Positions 8,362 to 15,610 of a stretch of DNA of 53,561 nt are shown here, piece after piece (positions within the stretch are counted from its first letter, which is position 1; each line of letters starts with the position of its first letter). Location: the NCBI RefSeq assembly GCF_001665535.1, contig NZ_LZSQ01000054.1, positions 1 through 53,561 on the forward strand, given 5' to 3'. A program made the position numbers and the translations under genes. This stretch comes from Mycobacterium sp. 852002-51961_SCH5331710. Lineage in GTDB: Bacteria > Actinomycetota > Actinomycetes > Mycobacteriales > Mycobacteriaceae. Below the pieces are notes generated by a model. It was not told the origin of the DNA, did no database searches, and saw only the letters and a program-made list of their open reading frames with translations.

Positions 8362-8943
8362 TCAGACGCCCGTCCAGGCGGTGTCGATGGTGGACCCGAC
8401 GTCGATCACCTTGGCCTTCTGAGAGGCCGGGCTGTCGATCTCCCCAGCGACGTGCGCGGCGATGAAGCGCCGGATCTCGGCGTCGATGCCGCCGAGGATG
8501 CGGACCAACTCGCCGCGCAGCGATTTCGACGTCACATGGATGGAGATGTCGGAGGCCCGCGGCTTCTCGACGTCGAGAATCAGCAGCAGCGGTTCGGCGG
8601 CCCGCGCGGTGGCGCGCAGGGCGATCTCGCCGAACACCATGAACTTCGGCTTGTCGATGCGCAGATCGACCATCATGTCGATCTCCAGCGGGATGCGGAT
8701 GGCAAAGGTGATCATCGGCCCGACGTGGCGGGTCAGGCGCGGCTTCTGGATCCGGACCCTGGCGGTGACCTTCGCGATCTTGCCCGGGCCCTGAGCGATG
8801 GGCCCCATCTCGAACTCGTCACCCGCGATGTCGGCGATGGCATCACCGACGCGGTCCTCGGTCACGGCGACCTCGAAGAATCTGCGACCGAATTCCTCGT
8901 AGGTGATCTCGGTGATCTCGTCGTCGGCAGGCATGGTGCTCAT
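8362..8943 (-). CDS. Conserved hypothetical protein (193 aa)
   Basis: Starts MSTMPADDEITEITYEEFG. The body is predicted mainly beta: KIAKVTARVRIQKPRLTRHV, ITFAIRIPLEIDMMVDLRID and LLLILDVEKPRASDISIHVT, then a C-terminal helix with REL VRILGGIDAEIRRFIAAHV character. There is no signal peptide or membrane span. The alternating hydrophobic strands suggest a lipid- or ligand-binding barrel, similar in layout to LmeA/DUF2993-type proteins, but I cannot assign a family. Separated from the DUF732 gene by 25 bases on the same strand. Confidence 0.8.
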   Translation of the reverse strand: MSTMPADDEITEITYEEFGRRFFEVAVTEDRVGDAIADIAGDEFEMGPIAQGPGKIAKVTARVRIQKPRLTRHVGPMITFAIRIPLEIDMMVDLRIDKPKFMVFGEIALRATARAAEPLLLILDVEKPRASDISIHVTSKSLRGELVRILGGIDAEIRRFIAAHVAGEIDSPASQKAKVIDVGSTIDTAWTGV

Positions 8944-9064
8944 ACCGTCTCACGTGCCCACTGCGCGCCGCACGCGACGCGACTGCCGCGACCGAATCGA
9001 GACACCCCGTGCAAGCCTCTCGCGATGTTTCCGCGACCGTTCCGCGATCCCGTGTGCCGGCCGA

Positions 9065-9247
9065 TCAGCGACCGTCGTTGCTGCGCGCCTCGGCCCCGCT
9101 CTCCTCCGCGTCGATCGCGTCGTCGGAGAACGTCTGGCCCACGTAGCTGCCGTCGTCGTCGCCGCCGTCCTTGCCGGCCCGGGAGGCCGCGACGTGGTCG
9201 TCGTCGGTGACGCCCTCTTCGCTGTCGTCGTCTTCACGCGGAGTCAT
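9065..9247 (-). CDS. Small acidic protein (60 aa), translationally coupled to a membrane protein
   Basis: Very acidic (MTPREDDDSEEGVTDDDHVA) and probably disordered. No domain recognised. Its ATG overlaps the stop of the upstream membrane protein gene (ATGA), so it is almost certainly translated by re-initiation and may act with it. A 120-base gap of unremarkable sequence follows before the next gene on this strand. Confidence 0.65.
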   Translation of the reverse strand: MTPREDDDSEEGVTDDDHVAASRAGKDGGDDDGSYVGQTFSDDAIDAEESGAEARSNDGR

Positions 9248-9681
9248 GCGGCCGGGTTACCCGCGGCGGGTGTGGTCAAACGGGTGCTCGACGGTCGACG
9301 GCCCGGGACCAGCTTGAGCGCCAGCAGCCCGAGCAGCGCGACGACCAGGGCGGGCACCCCGTACAGCAACACCCCCATGGCCAGCGTCGACGCCGAGCCG
9401 CTCATCGCGGCGGCCACCACGAAGACCGAGAAGGCCCAGCTGACGATCATGGCGATGCCCATGACCACGACCGCGACGGCCACGCTGCGGGCCAGCCCGT
9501 AGTGCCGGTAGCCGGTGACGACCAGCACCGCGACGGTCGGTATCCCCAGGATCGCCGCGGCCGTCCATGTCCCGTCGAGTGTCGCGAGGTGGCCCATGGT
9601 GGGCAGGATCAGGCAGGACGCCAGGACCGCGGCCACCACCACACCCACGATTGCGATCTCGCGTGAATCAGTGTGTCGCAT
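9244..9681 (-). CDS. Four-helix membrane protein (145 aa)
   Basis: ATG 9681 gives MRHTDSREIAIVGVVVAAVL. Four hydrophobic segments are visible: VGVVVAAVLASCLILPTMG, WTAAAILGIPTVAVLVVTG, VAVAVVVMGIAMIVSWAFSV with VFVVAAAM, and LYGVPALVVALLGLLAL. No catalytic residues are seen. Longer upstream readings are basic and not family-like, so the internal ATG was chosen. Function unknown; its partner candidate is the acidic protein encoded immediately downstream. Confidence 0.8.
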   Translation of the reverse strand: MRHTDSREIAIVGVVVAAVLASCLILPTMGHLATLDGTWTAAAILGIPTVAVLVVTGYRHYGLARSVAVAVVVMGIAMIVSWAFSVFVVAAAMSGSASTLAMGVLLYGVPALVVALLGLLALKLVPGRRPSSTRLTTPAAGNPAA

Positions 9682-9727
9682 AGTTGCCGGGTTGCCCCGG
9701 CTCGTCGGGGCGAAACGTTTCGGTGGT

Positions 9728-10531
9728 TCAGCCCCGGGCCGCGGCGTAGTAGCGGATTCGCCTGATCGCGAACGGCTTCGCCGCCACATCGGCGATGAGC
9801 ACATCGCGCGCGCCTGCGGCTTCGACGCCGCAGACCAGGCTGTGGCCGGCGGCGATCAGTTTGCGCGAACGGGCGCCGGTCAGCCGGGACAGCAGTTCGG
9901 TGCTGGCCATTGGGGCATGGTCACCTGCGGTGATCCGCGTGCCGCCACTCAACCAGCGGCGCACCCCGACCTCGTCACCGGTGTGGGCGGCGGCGAGGAA
10001 CTCGTCGAAGCGTCGCTTGCCGGCCGGGCCGACCCCGCGGAAGCCGCCGAGGAAGCCGAGCGCACCGACCACCCCCTGGTTCATCAGCAGCCCCCGAGAC
10101 AGTTGGAGCCCGGCGGGCACCGCGCGGACTCCACCCTTGAGAAACTGCCCGACCATCGTCGGAAGCTCCCAATAAGCCGACAGCTCAGCGATTTTCAACT
10201 CTCCCGCATCCTCCTCGAGGTGGTAGCGCAGATAGGTCGGGATCCGCAGGGTCAGCCCCGCCGCCATCTGCACTTCGAGCTCCAGGTCACGGATCACGGT
10301 GGCGCCCACGACGATGTCGATGTCACGGTGGAACGCGATGTCGCGCGGGCCGACGAACGTGTCGTAGAAGCGCGCGAGCGCGGTGGTGCCGCGGTGCGGT
10401 TGCGAACCGACCGGGTCTTCGACGACGCCGTCGAAGGTGAAGGCGCCCGCCCAGGCGTCGCGGTCGTGGACCGCGACGGCGGCCGGGGACCGCTCGACCG
10501 CGGCCAACGCGTCCGCCGGTGGAATGGCCAT
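9728..10531 (-). CDS. NTF2-like / ketosteroid isomerase-like protein, possibly two-domain
   Basis: 267 residues. Residues 10-125 form a SnoaL-like domain (VHDRDAWAGAFTFDGVVEDP, FVGPRDIAFHRDIDIVVGAT, LTLRIPTYLRYHL, ELKIAELSAYWELP). After a hydrophobic, Gly-rich helix region (NQGVVGALGFLGGF) comes a second, shorter NTF2-like stretch (RFDEFLAAAHTGDEVGVRRW to KPFAIRRIRYY). Many mycobacterial proteins of this type are uncharacterised; binding of a small hydrophobic ligand is a reasonable inference only. A clean gap of about 110 bases separates it from the divergent next gene. Confidence 0.8.
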   Translation of the reverse strand: MAIPPADALAAVERSPAAVAVHDRDAWAGAFTFDGVVEDPVGSQPHRGTTALARFYDTFVGPRDIAFHRDIDIVVGATVIRDLELEVQMAAGLTLRIPTYLRYHLEEDAGELKIAELSAYWELPTMVGQFLKGGVRAVPAGLQLSRGLLMNQGVVGALGFLGGFRGVGPAGKRRFDEFLAAAHTGDEVGVRRWLSGGTRITAGDHAPMASTELLSRLTGARSRKLIAAGHSLVCGVEAAGARDVLIADVAAKPFAIRRIRYYAAARG

Positions 10532-10640
10532 ACAGGTTGCCTACCACCTCGCGATCGCTTCAGTCGACTACTTCCCCGCCGGCGGGCACACTGGGATTTA
10601 CCGCCCCGCAGAGGTTCGCCGGGCGCCGAGGAGGAACACC

Positions 10641-11060
10641 ATGAGCAGCAACGGCCCGTTCGGGTTCGACCCGGAGGAATTCGATCGCGTCGTGCGCGAG
10701 GCCGGTGAGGGGTTGCGCGAAGCGCTCGACGGCCTCGGCAGGTTCTTCAGCACCTCGGGTGAACGCGCCGGGTGGGCCAACCTGGTCGACGAGTTCACCC
10801 GCTCGTCGCGGCCGCGGCGCGAACCGGAGACCACGGGCGAGACCGGTGACGGGGTGTGGGCGATCTACACGGTGGACGCCGACGGCGGTGCCCACATCGA
10901 GCAGGTCTATCCGACCGAACTGGACGCGCTGCGCGCGAACAAGAACAACACCGACCCGTCCCGCAAGGTGCGGTTCCTGCCGTACGGCATCGCGGTCAGC
11001 GTGCTCGACGCCAACCACACGGATCCGGCTCCGGACTCCCCTGCGTCCGACGAGGGTTAG
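10641..11060 (+). CDS. Conserved hypothetical protein (139 aa)
   Basis: Starts MSSNGPFGFDPEEFDRVVRE, an amphipathic helix, followed by a Ser/Arg/Glu-rich linker and a compact C-terminal domain from about residue 72: GVWAIYTVDADGGAHIEQVY, TELDALRANKNNTD, VRFLPYGIAVSVLD. The C-terminal piece is typical of small actinobacterial proteins also seen in phages, without known activity. RBS GAGGAGG is 6 bases upstream of the ATG. Its stop overlaps that of the convergent SRPBCC gene by 4 bases. Confidence 0.8.
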   Translation: MSSNGPFGFDPEEFDRVVREAGEGLREALDGLGRFFSTSGERAGWANLVDEFTRSSRPRREPETTGETGDGVWAIYTVDADGGAHIEQVYPTELDALRANKNNTDPSRKVRFLPYGIAVSVLDANHTDPAPDSPASDEG

Positions 11061-11503
11061 CTCTCGAACCGGCGCCGGATGCCCGCGAGCATCTCGCGAT
11101 GCGCGCTCGTCGCCTCGCGGACGGTGAACGCCGCCAACGGGCGAGGGGCGTCGATCGTGATGTGTTCGGTCACTCGAGTGCCCGTGTCGATCGGAACGAA
11201 CTCGACTCTCGTGTGCAGGCGCACGCCGGGGAATTGTCGCGCCTCCGCCGTCACGTCACCGGCAGCGGGAACGCTCAACCGCGCCCGGTACGCCGTGCGC
11301 ATCGTGAACGGCCCCATCCGGATTCGGTCGACGATCCGGTAATCCTGTTGATAGCCATGCCTGTTCGGCGCGCGCCCTGTTGACCGCACCGACACGACGA
11401 GCGGGTGTAGCGCGGAGAGGTTGTCGAAGTCGACGTAGAAGGCGCGGACGTCGGCGGCCGGTGCGGATATGTCCTCGTGCAGGGTCCGGTGCGTGGAGGA
11501 CAT
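11057..11503 (-). CDS. SRPBCC-family (START/polyketide cyclase-like) protein
   Basis: 148 residues from ATG 11503 (MSSTHRTLHEDISAPAADV). It shows the helix-grip pattern: an N-terminal strand HEDISAPAADVRAFYVDFDN, LHPLVVSVRSTG, alternating central strands (TRVEFVPIDTGTRVTEHIT) and a long C-terminal helix REATSAHREMLAGIRRRFE. The fold binds hydrophobic ligands in a deep pocket. A longer N-terminus is possible but not supported. It follows the antigen-85-like gene on the same strand with a 31-base gap. Confidence 0.82.
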   Translation of the reverse strand: MSSTHRTLHEDISAPAADVRAFYVDFDNLSALHPLVVSVRSTGRAPNRHGYQQDYRIVDRIRMGPFTMRTAYRARLSVPAAGDVTAEARQFPGVRLHTRVEFVPIDTGTRVTEHITIDAPRPLAAFTVREATSAHREMLAGIRRRFES

Positions 11504-11534
11504 CAGCCAGGTGCGCCGATCACGCTGCACCGCT

Positions 11535-12536
11535 TCATCGTTCGTTGGCAGGCTGGGCCTCCAGAACGCGCTGGACATCGGGTTTCATCTGTAGTAGCTG
11601 CTGGCCCGCGTAACCCCAGCTGTGGATGCCTTCGGGGAAGTTGAAGACACCGTTGTTTCCGCCGGCGGCGATGTAGGCGTCGACGAAGGCCCGGTTGGAG
11701 TCGATCGCGAAACCCTCGAGGAAGCCCAGCCCGGCGATGGGTGCGTCGGGGCTGGCGAGCGCGGGGTCGGTGAGTGTGCCGTTGCCGCAGTAGATCCAGA
11801 CGCGGGTGCCGTTGGCGGCGAGCCGGCCCGCCTGCACGGTGGGGTCGTTGCGGGCCCACGCAGGATCGCCGGTCGGTCCCCACATCGCGGTGGGGTCGAA
11901 GCCGCCGTTCCACATCTGGGCCACCCTGACCTGGCCCGGTCCGTTCGGTGCCGACAGGTTCAAAAAGCCCGACAACGATCCGGCGTAGCTGAACAGCTGC
12001 GGGTGATAGGCAGCCAGTATCAGCGCCGCCGACCCGCCCATCGAGAAGCCCACCACCGCGTTTCGCGTCGGCCGTACCCCCTTGTTGGCGGCCAGCCACG
12101 CGGGCAGCTCCTGGCTCAGGAAGGTCTCCCACTTGTAGGTGTAGGTCCCACCGTTGCCGACCGCCGGTGCATACCAGTCGGAGTAGAAGCTCGACTTACC
12201 GCCGACGGGCATCACCACGGAGATGCCCGAGCCGTTGTACCAGTCGAAGGCCTGGGTGTTGATGTCCCACCCGTTGTGGTCGTCGCCGGCCTCCATGCTG
12301 TCGAGCAGATAGAGCGCGGGTGAATCGGTACCGGCGGAGAGGAATTCGACGCGCACGGTGCGGTTCATCGCCGCCGACGGCACCTCCAGTTGTTCGATAG
12401 GCAGGTTGGGGCTCGAAAAGGCTTGTGCGACAGGGCTTGGACCTCCGGCGACCAGCGCGGGTAGCAGCGCGGCGGCCGCGGTGGCGGCGCTCCATCGGAT
12501 CACCCGTCGCAACGACGGCCACTTGACACGCGACAT
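11535..12536 (-). CDS. Antigen 85-family mycolyltransferase/esterase
   Basis: 333 residues with an export signal (WSAATAAAALLPALVAGG, cleavage near AQA-FSSP) and the antigen 85 alpha/beta-hydrolase body. Recognisable blocks: LYLLDSMEAGDDHNGWDIN, VVMPVGGKSSFYSDWYAP, YKWETFLSQELPAWL, nucleophile Ser in VGFSMGGSAA, RVWIYCGNGT, Glu in GLGFLEGF, and catalytic His in GIHSWGY. Family members transfer mycolic acids between trehalose monomycolates and onto arabinogalactan outside the membrane. The catalytic triad is intact, unlike MPT51-type paralogues. The two cysteines that form the disulfide before YKWETF in classical Ag85 are absent (the segment reads APAVGNGGTYT), so this is a divergent paralogue. 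Confidence 0.93.
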   Translation of the reverse strand: MSRVKWPSLRRVIRWSAATAAAALLPALVAGGPSPVAQAFSSPNLPIEQLEVPSAAMNRTVRVEFLSAGTDSPALYLLDSMEAGDDHNGWDINTQAFDWYNGSGISVVMPVGGKSSFYSDWYAPAVGNGGTYTYKWETFLSQELPAWLAANKGVRPTRNAVVGFSMGGSAALILAAYHPQLFSYAGSLSGFLNLSAPNGPGQVRVAQMWNGGFDPTAMWGPTGDPAWARNDPTVQAGRLAANGTRVWIYCGNGTLTDPALASPDAPIAGLGFLEGFAIDSNRAFVDAYIAAGGNNGVFNFPEGIHSWGYAGQQLLQMKPDVQRVLEAQPANER

Positions 12537-12791
12537 CGGCGACCTCCCTCGTCCCTGACCGGACGATACGCCCCGAAACCGGCTCACCAGCGGTTTTCGC
12601 AACAATGAACCCAGCGGAGGTCAACGGGCGGCGGTTCTGCGGGCCGTGTCGAGGCTGCGGGCGTTCGATCACGCGCCCATTTCCGATGTCTTCTTTGTTA
12701 TGTTTGCACTAATAGCGACCTTAGCGGGCACGCGGTGTCGCCATGACGTGGCTCGCGGGCCGATGCCGTTCGTCGACGAGGAGGCGCCGTC

Positions 12792-14249
12792 ATGAGATCG
12801 CTGACGTACGAACGGCTTTTCATCGGTGGCCACTGGGAGTCGCCGGCCACCGAAGAACGTATCGCGGTCATCTCGCCGCATACCGAAGAGCAGATCGGCG
12901 AAACCCCCGGGGCCGCACCCGAGGACGTCGACCGCGCCGTTGCCGCCGCGCGAAAGGCATTCGACGAGGGCCCTTGGCCGCGGATGAGCGTCGAAGAGCG
13001 CATGGACAAGGTCGACAAGCTCGCGGCGGTCTACGCCGCCGAGACCGACGAGATGGCCGATCTCATCACCGCCGAAATGGGCTCGCCGCGCAGCTTCAGC
13101 AGGTTGGGGCAGGCGACCGGTGCGCTCGCCCAGATGCATCTGATCTCGGCCACCGCGCGCGACTTCCCTTGGATCGAGCGGCGGCCCGGCCTGTTCGGTG
13201 ACGTCCAGATCCGGCGTGCCCCGGTCGGTGTCGTCGGCGCGATCGTGCCGTGGAACGTCCCCCAGTTCCTGATCATGCCGAAGATGATTCCCGCGCTCAT
13301 CGCGGGCTGCACCGTCGTGGTCAAGCCGGCGCCCGAGACACCCATCGACGCGATGTGGCTGGCGGAGATGATCGAAGAGGTCGATCTGCCCGACGGCGTC
13401 GTTTCCGTCCTGCCCGGCGGCCGCGACACCGGTGAGCGACTGGTACGCCACCCGGGTGTGGACAAGATCTCCTTCACCGGCTCGTCGGCCACCGGACGGC
13501 ACATCGCCGCCGTGTGCGGGGAGCAGCTCAAACGCGTCAGCCTCGAGTTGGGCGGTAAGTCGGCGGCGATCATCCTCGACGACGCCGACATCGAGCGCAC
13601 CGTCGGGCATTTGAAGACCGCCAGCCTGATGAACAACGGACAGGCGTGCGTCGCGCAGACGCGGATCCTGGTGAGCGACCGCCGCCACGACGAGGTGGTG
13701 GACGCTCTGGCCGCGATGATGTCGGGCCTTCAGGTCGGCGATCCGGCCGACGACGCCACCGACATCGGCCCGCTGGTGGCGCAGCGCCAGCAACAGCGGG
13801 TGCAGGGCTACATCGAGGCCGGACTGGCCGACGGGGCGCGAAAGGTGCTGGGCGGCACGGACAAACCGTTCGACCGAGGATGGTATGTCCAGCCGACGCT
13901 GTTCACCGACGCGACCAACGAGATGCGCATCGCCCGCGAGGAGATCTTCGGGCCGGTGTTGACCGTGCTCAAATACTCCGACGAACGCGACGCGATCCGC
14001 ATCGCCAACGACAGCGAGTACGGATTGGCGGGCTCGGTCTGGACGGCCGACGTGGCGCACGGTCTGGAGGTGGCCGCCGAGATCCGCACCGGCACCTACG
14101 GAATCAACATGTACACCCTCGACACGACGATGCCGTTCGGCGGGTTCAAGCAGTCCGGAATCGGTCGCGAGTTCGGTGCCGAGGGACTCTCCGAGTACGT
14201 CGAGTTGCAGACCACCGTCAGCGCGGACAAGCTGCCGGACCTAACCTGA
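12792..14249 (+). CDS. NAD(P)-dependent aldehyde dehydrogenase
   Basis: 485 residues, full length. Motifs: PWNVPQFLIMPKMIPAL (oxyanion Asn), FTGSSATGRHIAA (cofactor binding), catalytic Glu252 in LELGGKSAA, nucleophile Cys286 in GQACVAQTR, and EEIFGPVLTVL followed by PFGGFKQSGIGREFG. It oxidises an aldehyde to the acid. It sits at the left edge of the catabolic island and would suit the product of the zinc alcohol dehydrogenase encoded 14 kb away. RBS GAGGAGG lies 7 bases before the ATG. The 255-base gap upstream contains a TTAGTGCAA word (reverse strand, about 12702-12717) loosely like the sites near the GntR gene. Confidence 0.95.
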   Translation: MRSLTYERLFIGGHWESPATEERIAVISPHTEEQIGETPGAAPEDVDRAVAAARKAFDEGPWPRMSVEERMDKVDKLAAVYAAETDEMADLITAEMGSPRSFSRLGQATGALAQMHLISATARDFPWIERRPGLFGDVQIRRAPVGVVGAIVPWNVPQFLIMPKMIPALIAGCTVVVKPAPETPIDAMWLAEMIEEVDLPDGVVSVLPGGRDTGERLVRHPGVDKISFTGSSATGRHIAAVCGEQLKRVSLELGGKSAAIILDDADIERTVGHLKTASLMNNGQACVAQTRILVSDRRHDEVVDALAAMMSGLQVGDPADDATDIGPLVAQRQQQRVQGYIEAGLADGARKVLGGTDKPFDRGWYVQPTLFTDATNEMRIAREEIFGPVLTVLKYSDERDAIRIANDSEYGLAGSVWTADVAHGLEVAAEIRTGTYGINMYTLDTTMPFGGFKQSGIGREFGAEGLSEYVELQTTVSADKLPDLT

Positions 14250-14663
14250 CAGGTCGAGCGTGACCTCGGCGGGGCAGCACAGCTCGCCGCGCTGATTCGA
14301 CACCGTGACCGTCAGATCCACCAGGCGGCCGTCGCGCTTGGCCACGACACGGCCGCGGCCCACCATCGAATCGCCGGCGTAGATCGATCCGAGCAGGGTG
14401 ATCTTGCGTCGCACCACGCGTGCGCACGGGCCGGCCCAGTCCGTGGCGACGCGGTCGACGAATCCGGCCACGTGCATGGTGTTGACGAAGATCGTCGGAT
14501 GCCCGTGGTCGCGGGCGTAGCGCGGATCGTAGTGTGCCGGAAAGTAATCCCATGTGGCGCCGGCGTTCATCACGACGCGCTCGTAGTCGATGTCGTCCAC
14601 CACCTCGGGCAGGTCCGTCAGCACCGCGATCTGCTCCCAATGCAGGCGCGGGCCCGCCCTCAC
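14241..14663 (-). CDS. MaoC-like hydratase/dehydratase domain protein (140 aa)
   Basis: GTG 14663 start. Contains the hot-dog core: VMNAGATWDYFPAHYDPRYA with the Asp/His pair typical of R-specific hydratases (W-D-Y-x-P-x-H-x-D), then TIFVNTMHVAGFVDRVATDW and a C-terminal sheet. The partner upstream is another MaoC-like protein whose stop overlaps this start, so the two probably form one heteromeric (double hot-dog) hydratase acting on an enoyl-CoA. The 3' end overlaps the convergent ALDH gene by 9 bases. Confidence 0.85.
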   Translation of the reverse strand: MRAGPRLHWEQIAVLTDLPEVVDDIDYERVVMNAGATWDYFPAHYDPRYARDHGHPTIFVNTMHVAGFVDRVATDWAGPCARVVRRKITLLGSIYAGDSMVGRGRVVAKRDGRLVDLTVTVSNQRGELCCPAEVTLDLSG

Positions 14664-15190
14664 CCTTGCTCCCCGGGAGTGAACCGGAACAGGGTGTTGC
14701 GGTTGACCGCGACCAGGGTTCCGTCGTCGCGGCGGAACTCGTCGCACGTCTCGACGAAGTGTCCGACCCCGAGGCGGGTGCGTTTCTGCGGGGAGACCGA
14801 CACGACCTCCTCGACGGCGTTCAATCGGTCACCTTCGACGATGGCGCAGGGGAATTCGGCCTCATTGGCGGCGTTGACGAACGTGGTTCCGGGCAGCGGC
14901 ACGCGCAACGCGATCGCTGCGACGGGCGGTTGACCGTTCGGCTGCCACGGCGGCGGGATCAGCCAACCCATCAGCAGTCCCGGAGGCGCTAGCAGTCCGC
15001 CCCACTGGCGTCGGGCGAAGTCCTCGTCCCAGTAGGACGGGTTCGCGTCGCGGACCATGGCGGCGAAGTGCCGGATGCGGGAAGCGCTCACCGCGGTGCC
15101 GGCGTATCTCGGCTCCGTGCGCATGCCCACCATCTGCAGCGCGTCGTCGTATGTGCCGTACGCGAGCTCGAAGCGGATGGGTACGGTCAC
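14660..15190 (-). CDS. MaoC-like N-terminal-type (FAS1 dehydratase-like) protein
   Basis: 176 residues from GTG 15190. Carries PRYAGTAVSASRIRHFAAMV, DANPSYWDEDFA, GLLAPPGLLMGWLIPP and GHFVETCDEFRRDDG, the pattern of the non-catalytic or partner half of MaoC pairs such as ChsH-type enoyl-CoA hydratases in steroid side-chain breakdown. It lies between a SnoaL-like gene and the catalytic MaoC gene with 4-base overlaps on each side, which indicates tight translational coupling. Pairing with the downstream protein is inferred from this arrangement. Confidence 0.82.
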   Translation of the reverse strand: MTVPIRFELAYGTYDDALQMVGMRTEPRYAGTAVSASRIRHFAAMVRDANPSYWDEDFARRQWGGLLAPPGLLMGWLIPPPWQPNGQPPVAAIALRVPLPGTTFVNAANEAEFPCAIVEGDRLNAVEEVVSVSPQKRTRLGVGHFVETCDEFRRDDGTLVAVNRNTLFRFTPGEQG

Positions 15191-15600
15191 CCCGGTAACG
15201 CGTTCTCACGAGGAACCGCATCCCAGGCCAGCCGGCGGGATGCGAAGTACCAACCCCCGCGCTCGTAGACGAGACGGTCCGTGTAGTTGCCCGTGGCCTC
15301 GAGTTGATTGTCGCGCAACAGGAGAGCGACGCAGTGCTGCGTCGCTTCGACGCCGTCGACGGCGATGTCGTGATCGACGGTGACCAATCGGCGCCCGTCG
15401 CCGCCGTGAAAAGCGTCGGCGAGATTGCTGAACGAGGTCTCGCCCTCGGTGTACGTCGCTCCGGAATGCCGGAACGTGGCCAGCCAACCGGCCAGGTCAC
15501 CACTCGTGAACAGCCGGTTGTGCCTGGCGTCGAGGTTGAGGATCGCTGCCCGCCCGGCCAGCCCGTCGAGCACGTACTGCTCTTGGTAGCTCAAAGGCAT
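15187..15600 (-). CDS. SnoaL-like NTF2-fold protein (137 aa)
   Basis: Starts MPLSYQEQYVLDGLAGRAAI. SnoaL landmarks are LDARHNRLFTSGDLAGWLAT, FRHSGATYTEG, GDGRRLVTVDHDIAVDG and a terminal sheet ERGGWYFASRRLAWDAVP. Members include isomerases and dehydratase-like enzymes of terpenoid and aromatic pathways. It is 10 bases downstream of the acyl-CoA ligase gene and overlaps the next MaoC-like start by 4 bases. The context suggests action on a ring-containing CoA ester or its precursor; this is inference. Confidence 0.82.
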   Translation of the reverse strand: MPLSYQEQYVLDGLAGRAAILNLDARHNRLFTSGDLAGWLATFRHSGATYTEGETSFSNLADAFHGGDGRRLVTVDHDIAVDGVEATQHCVALLLRDNQLEATGNYTDRLVYERGGWYFASRRLAWDAVPRENALPG

Positions 15601-15610
15601 CGTGACTCCT

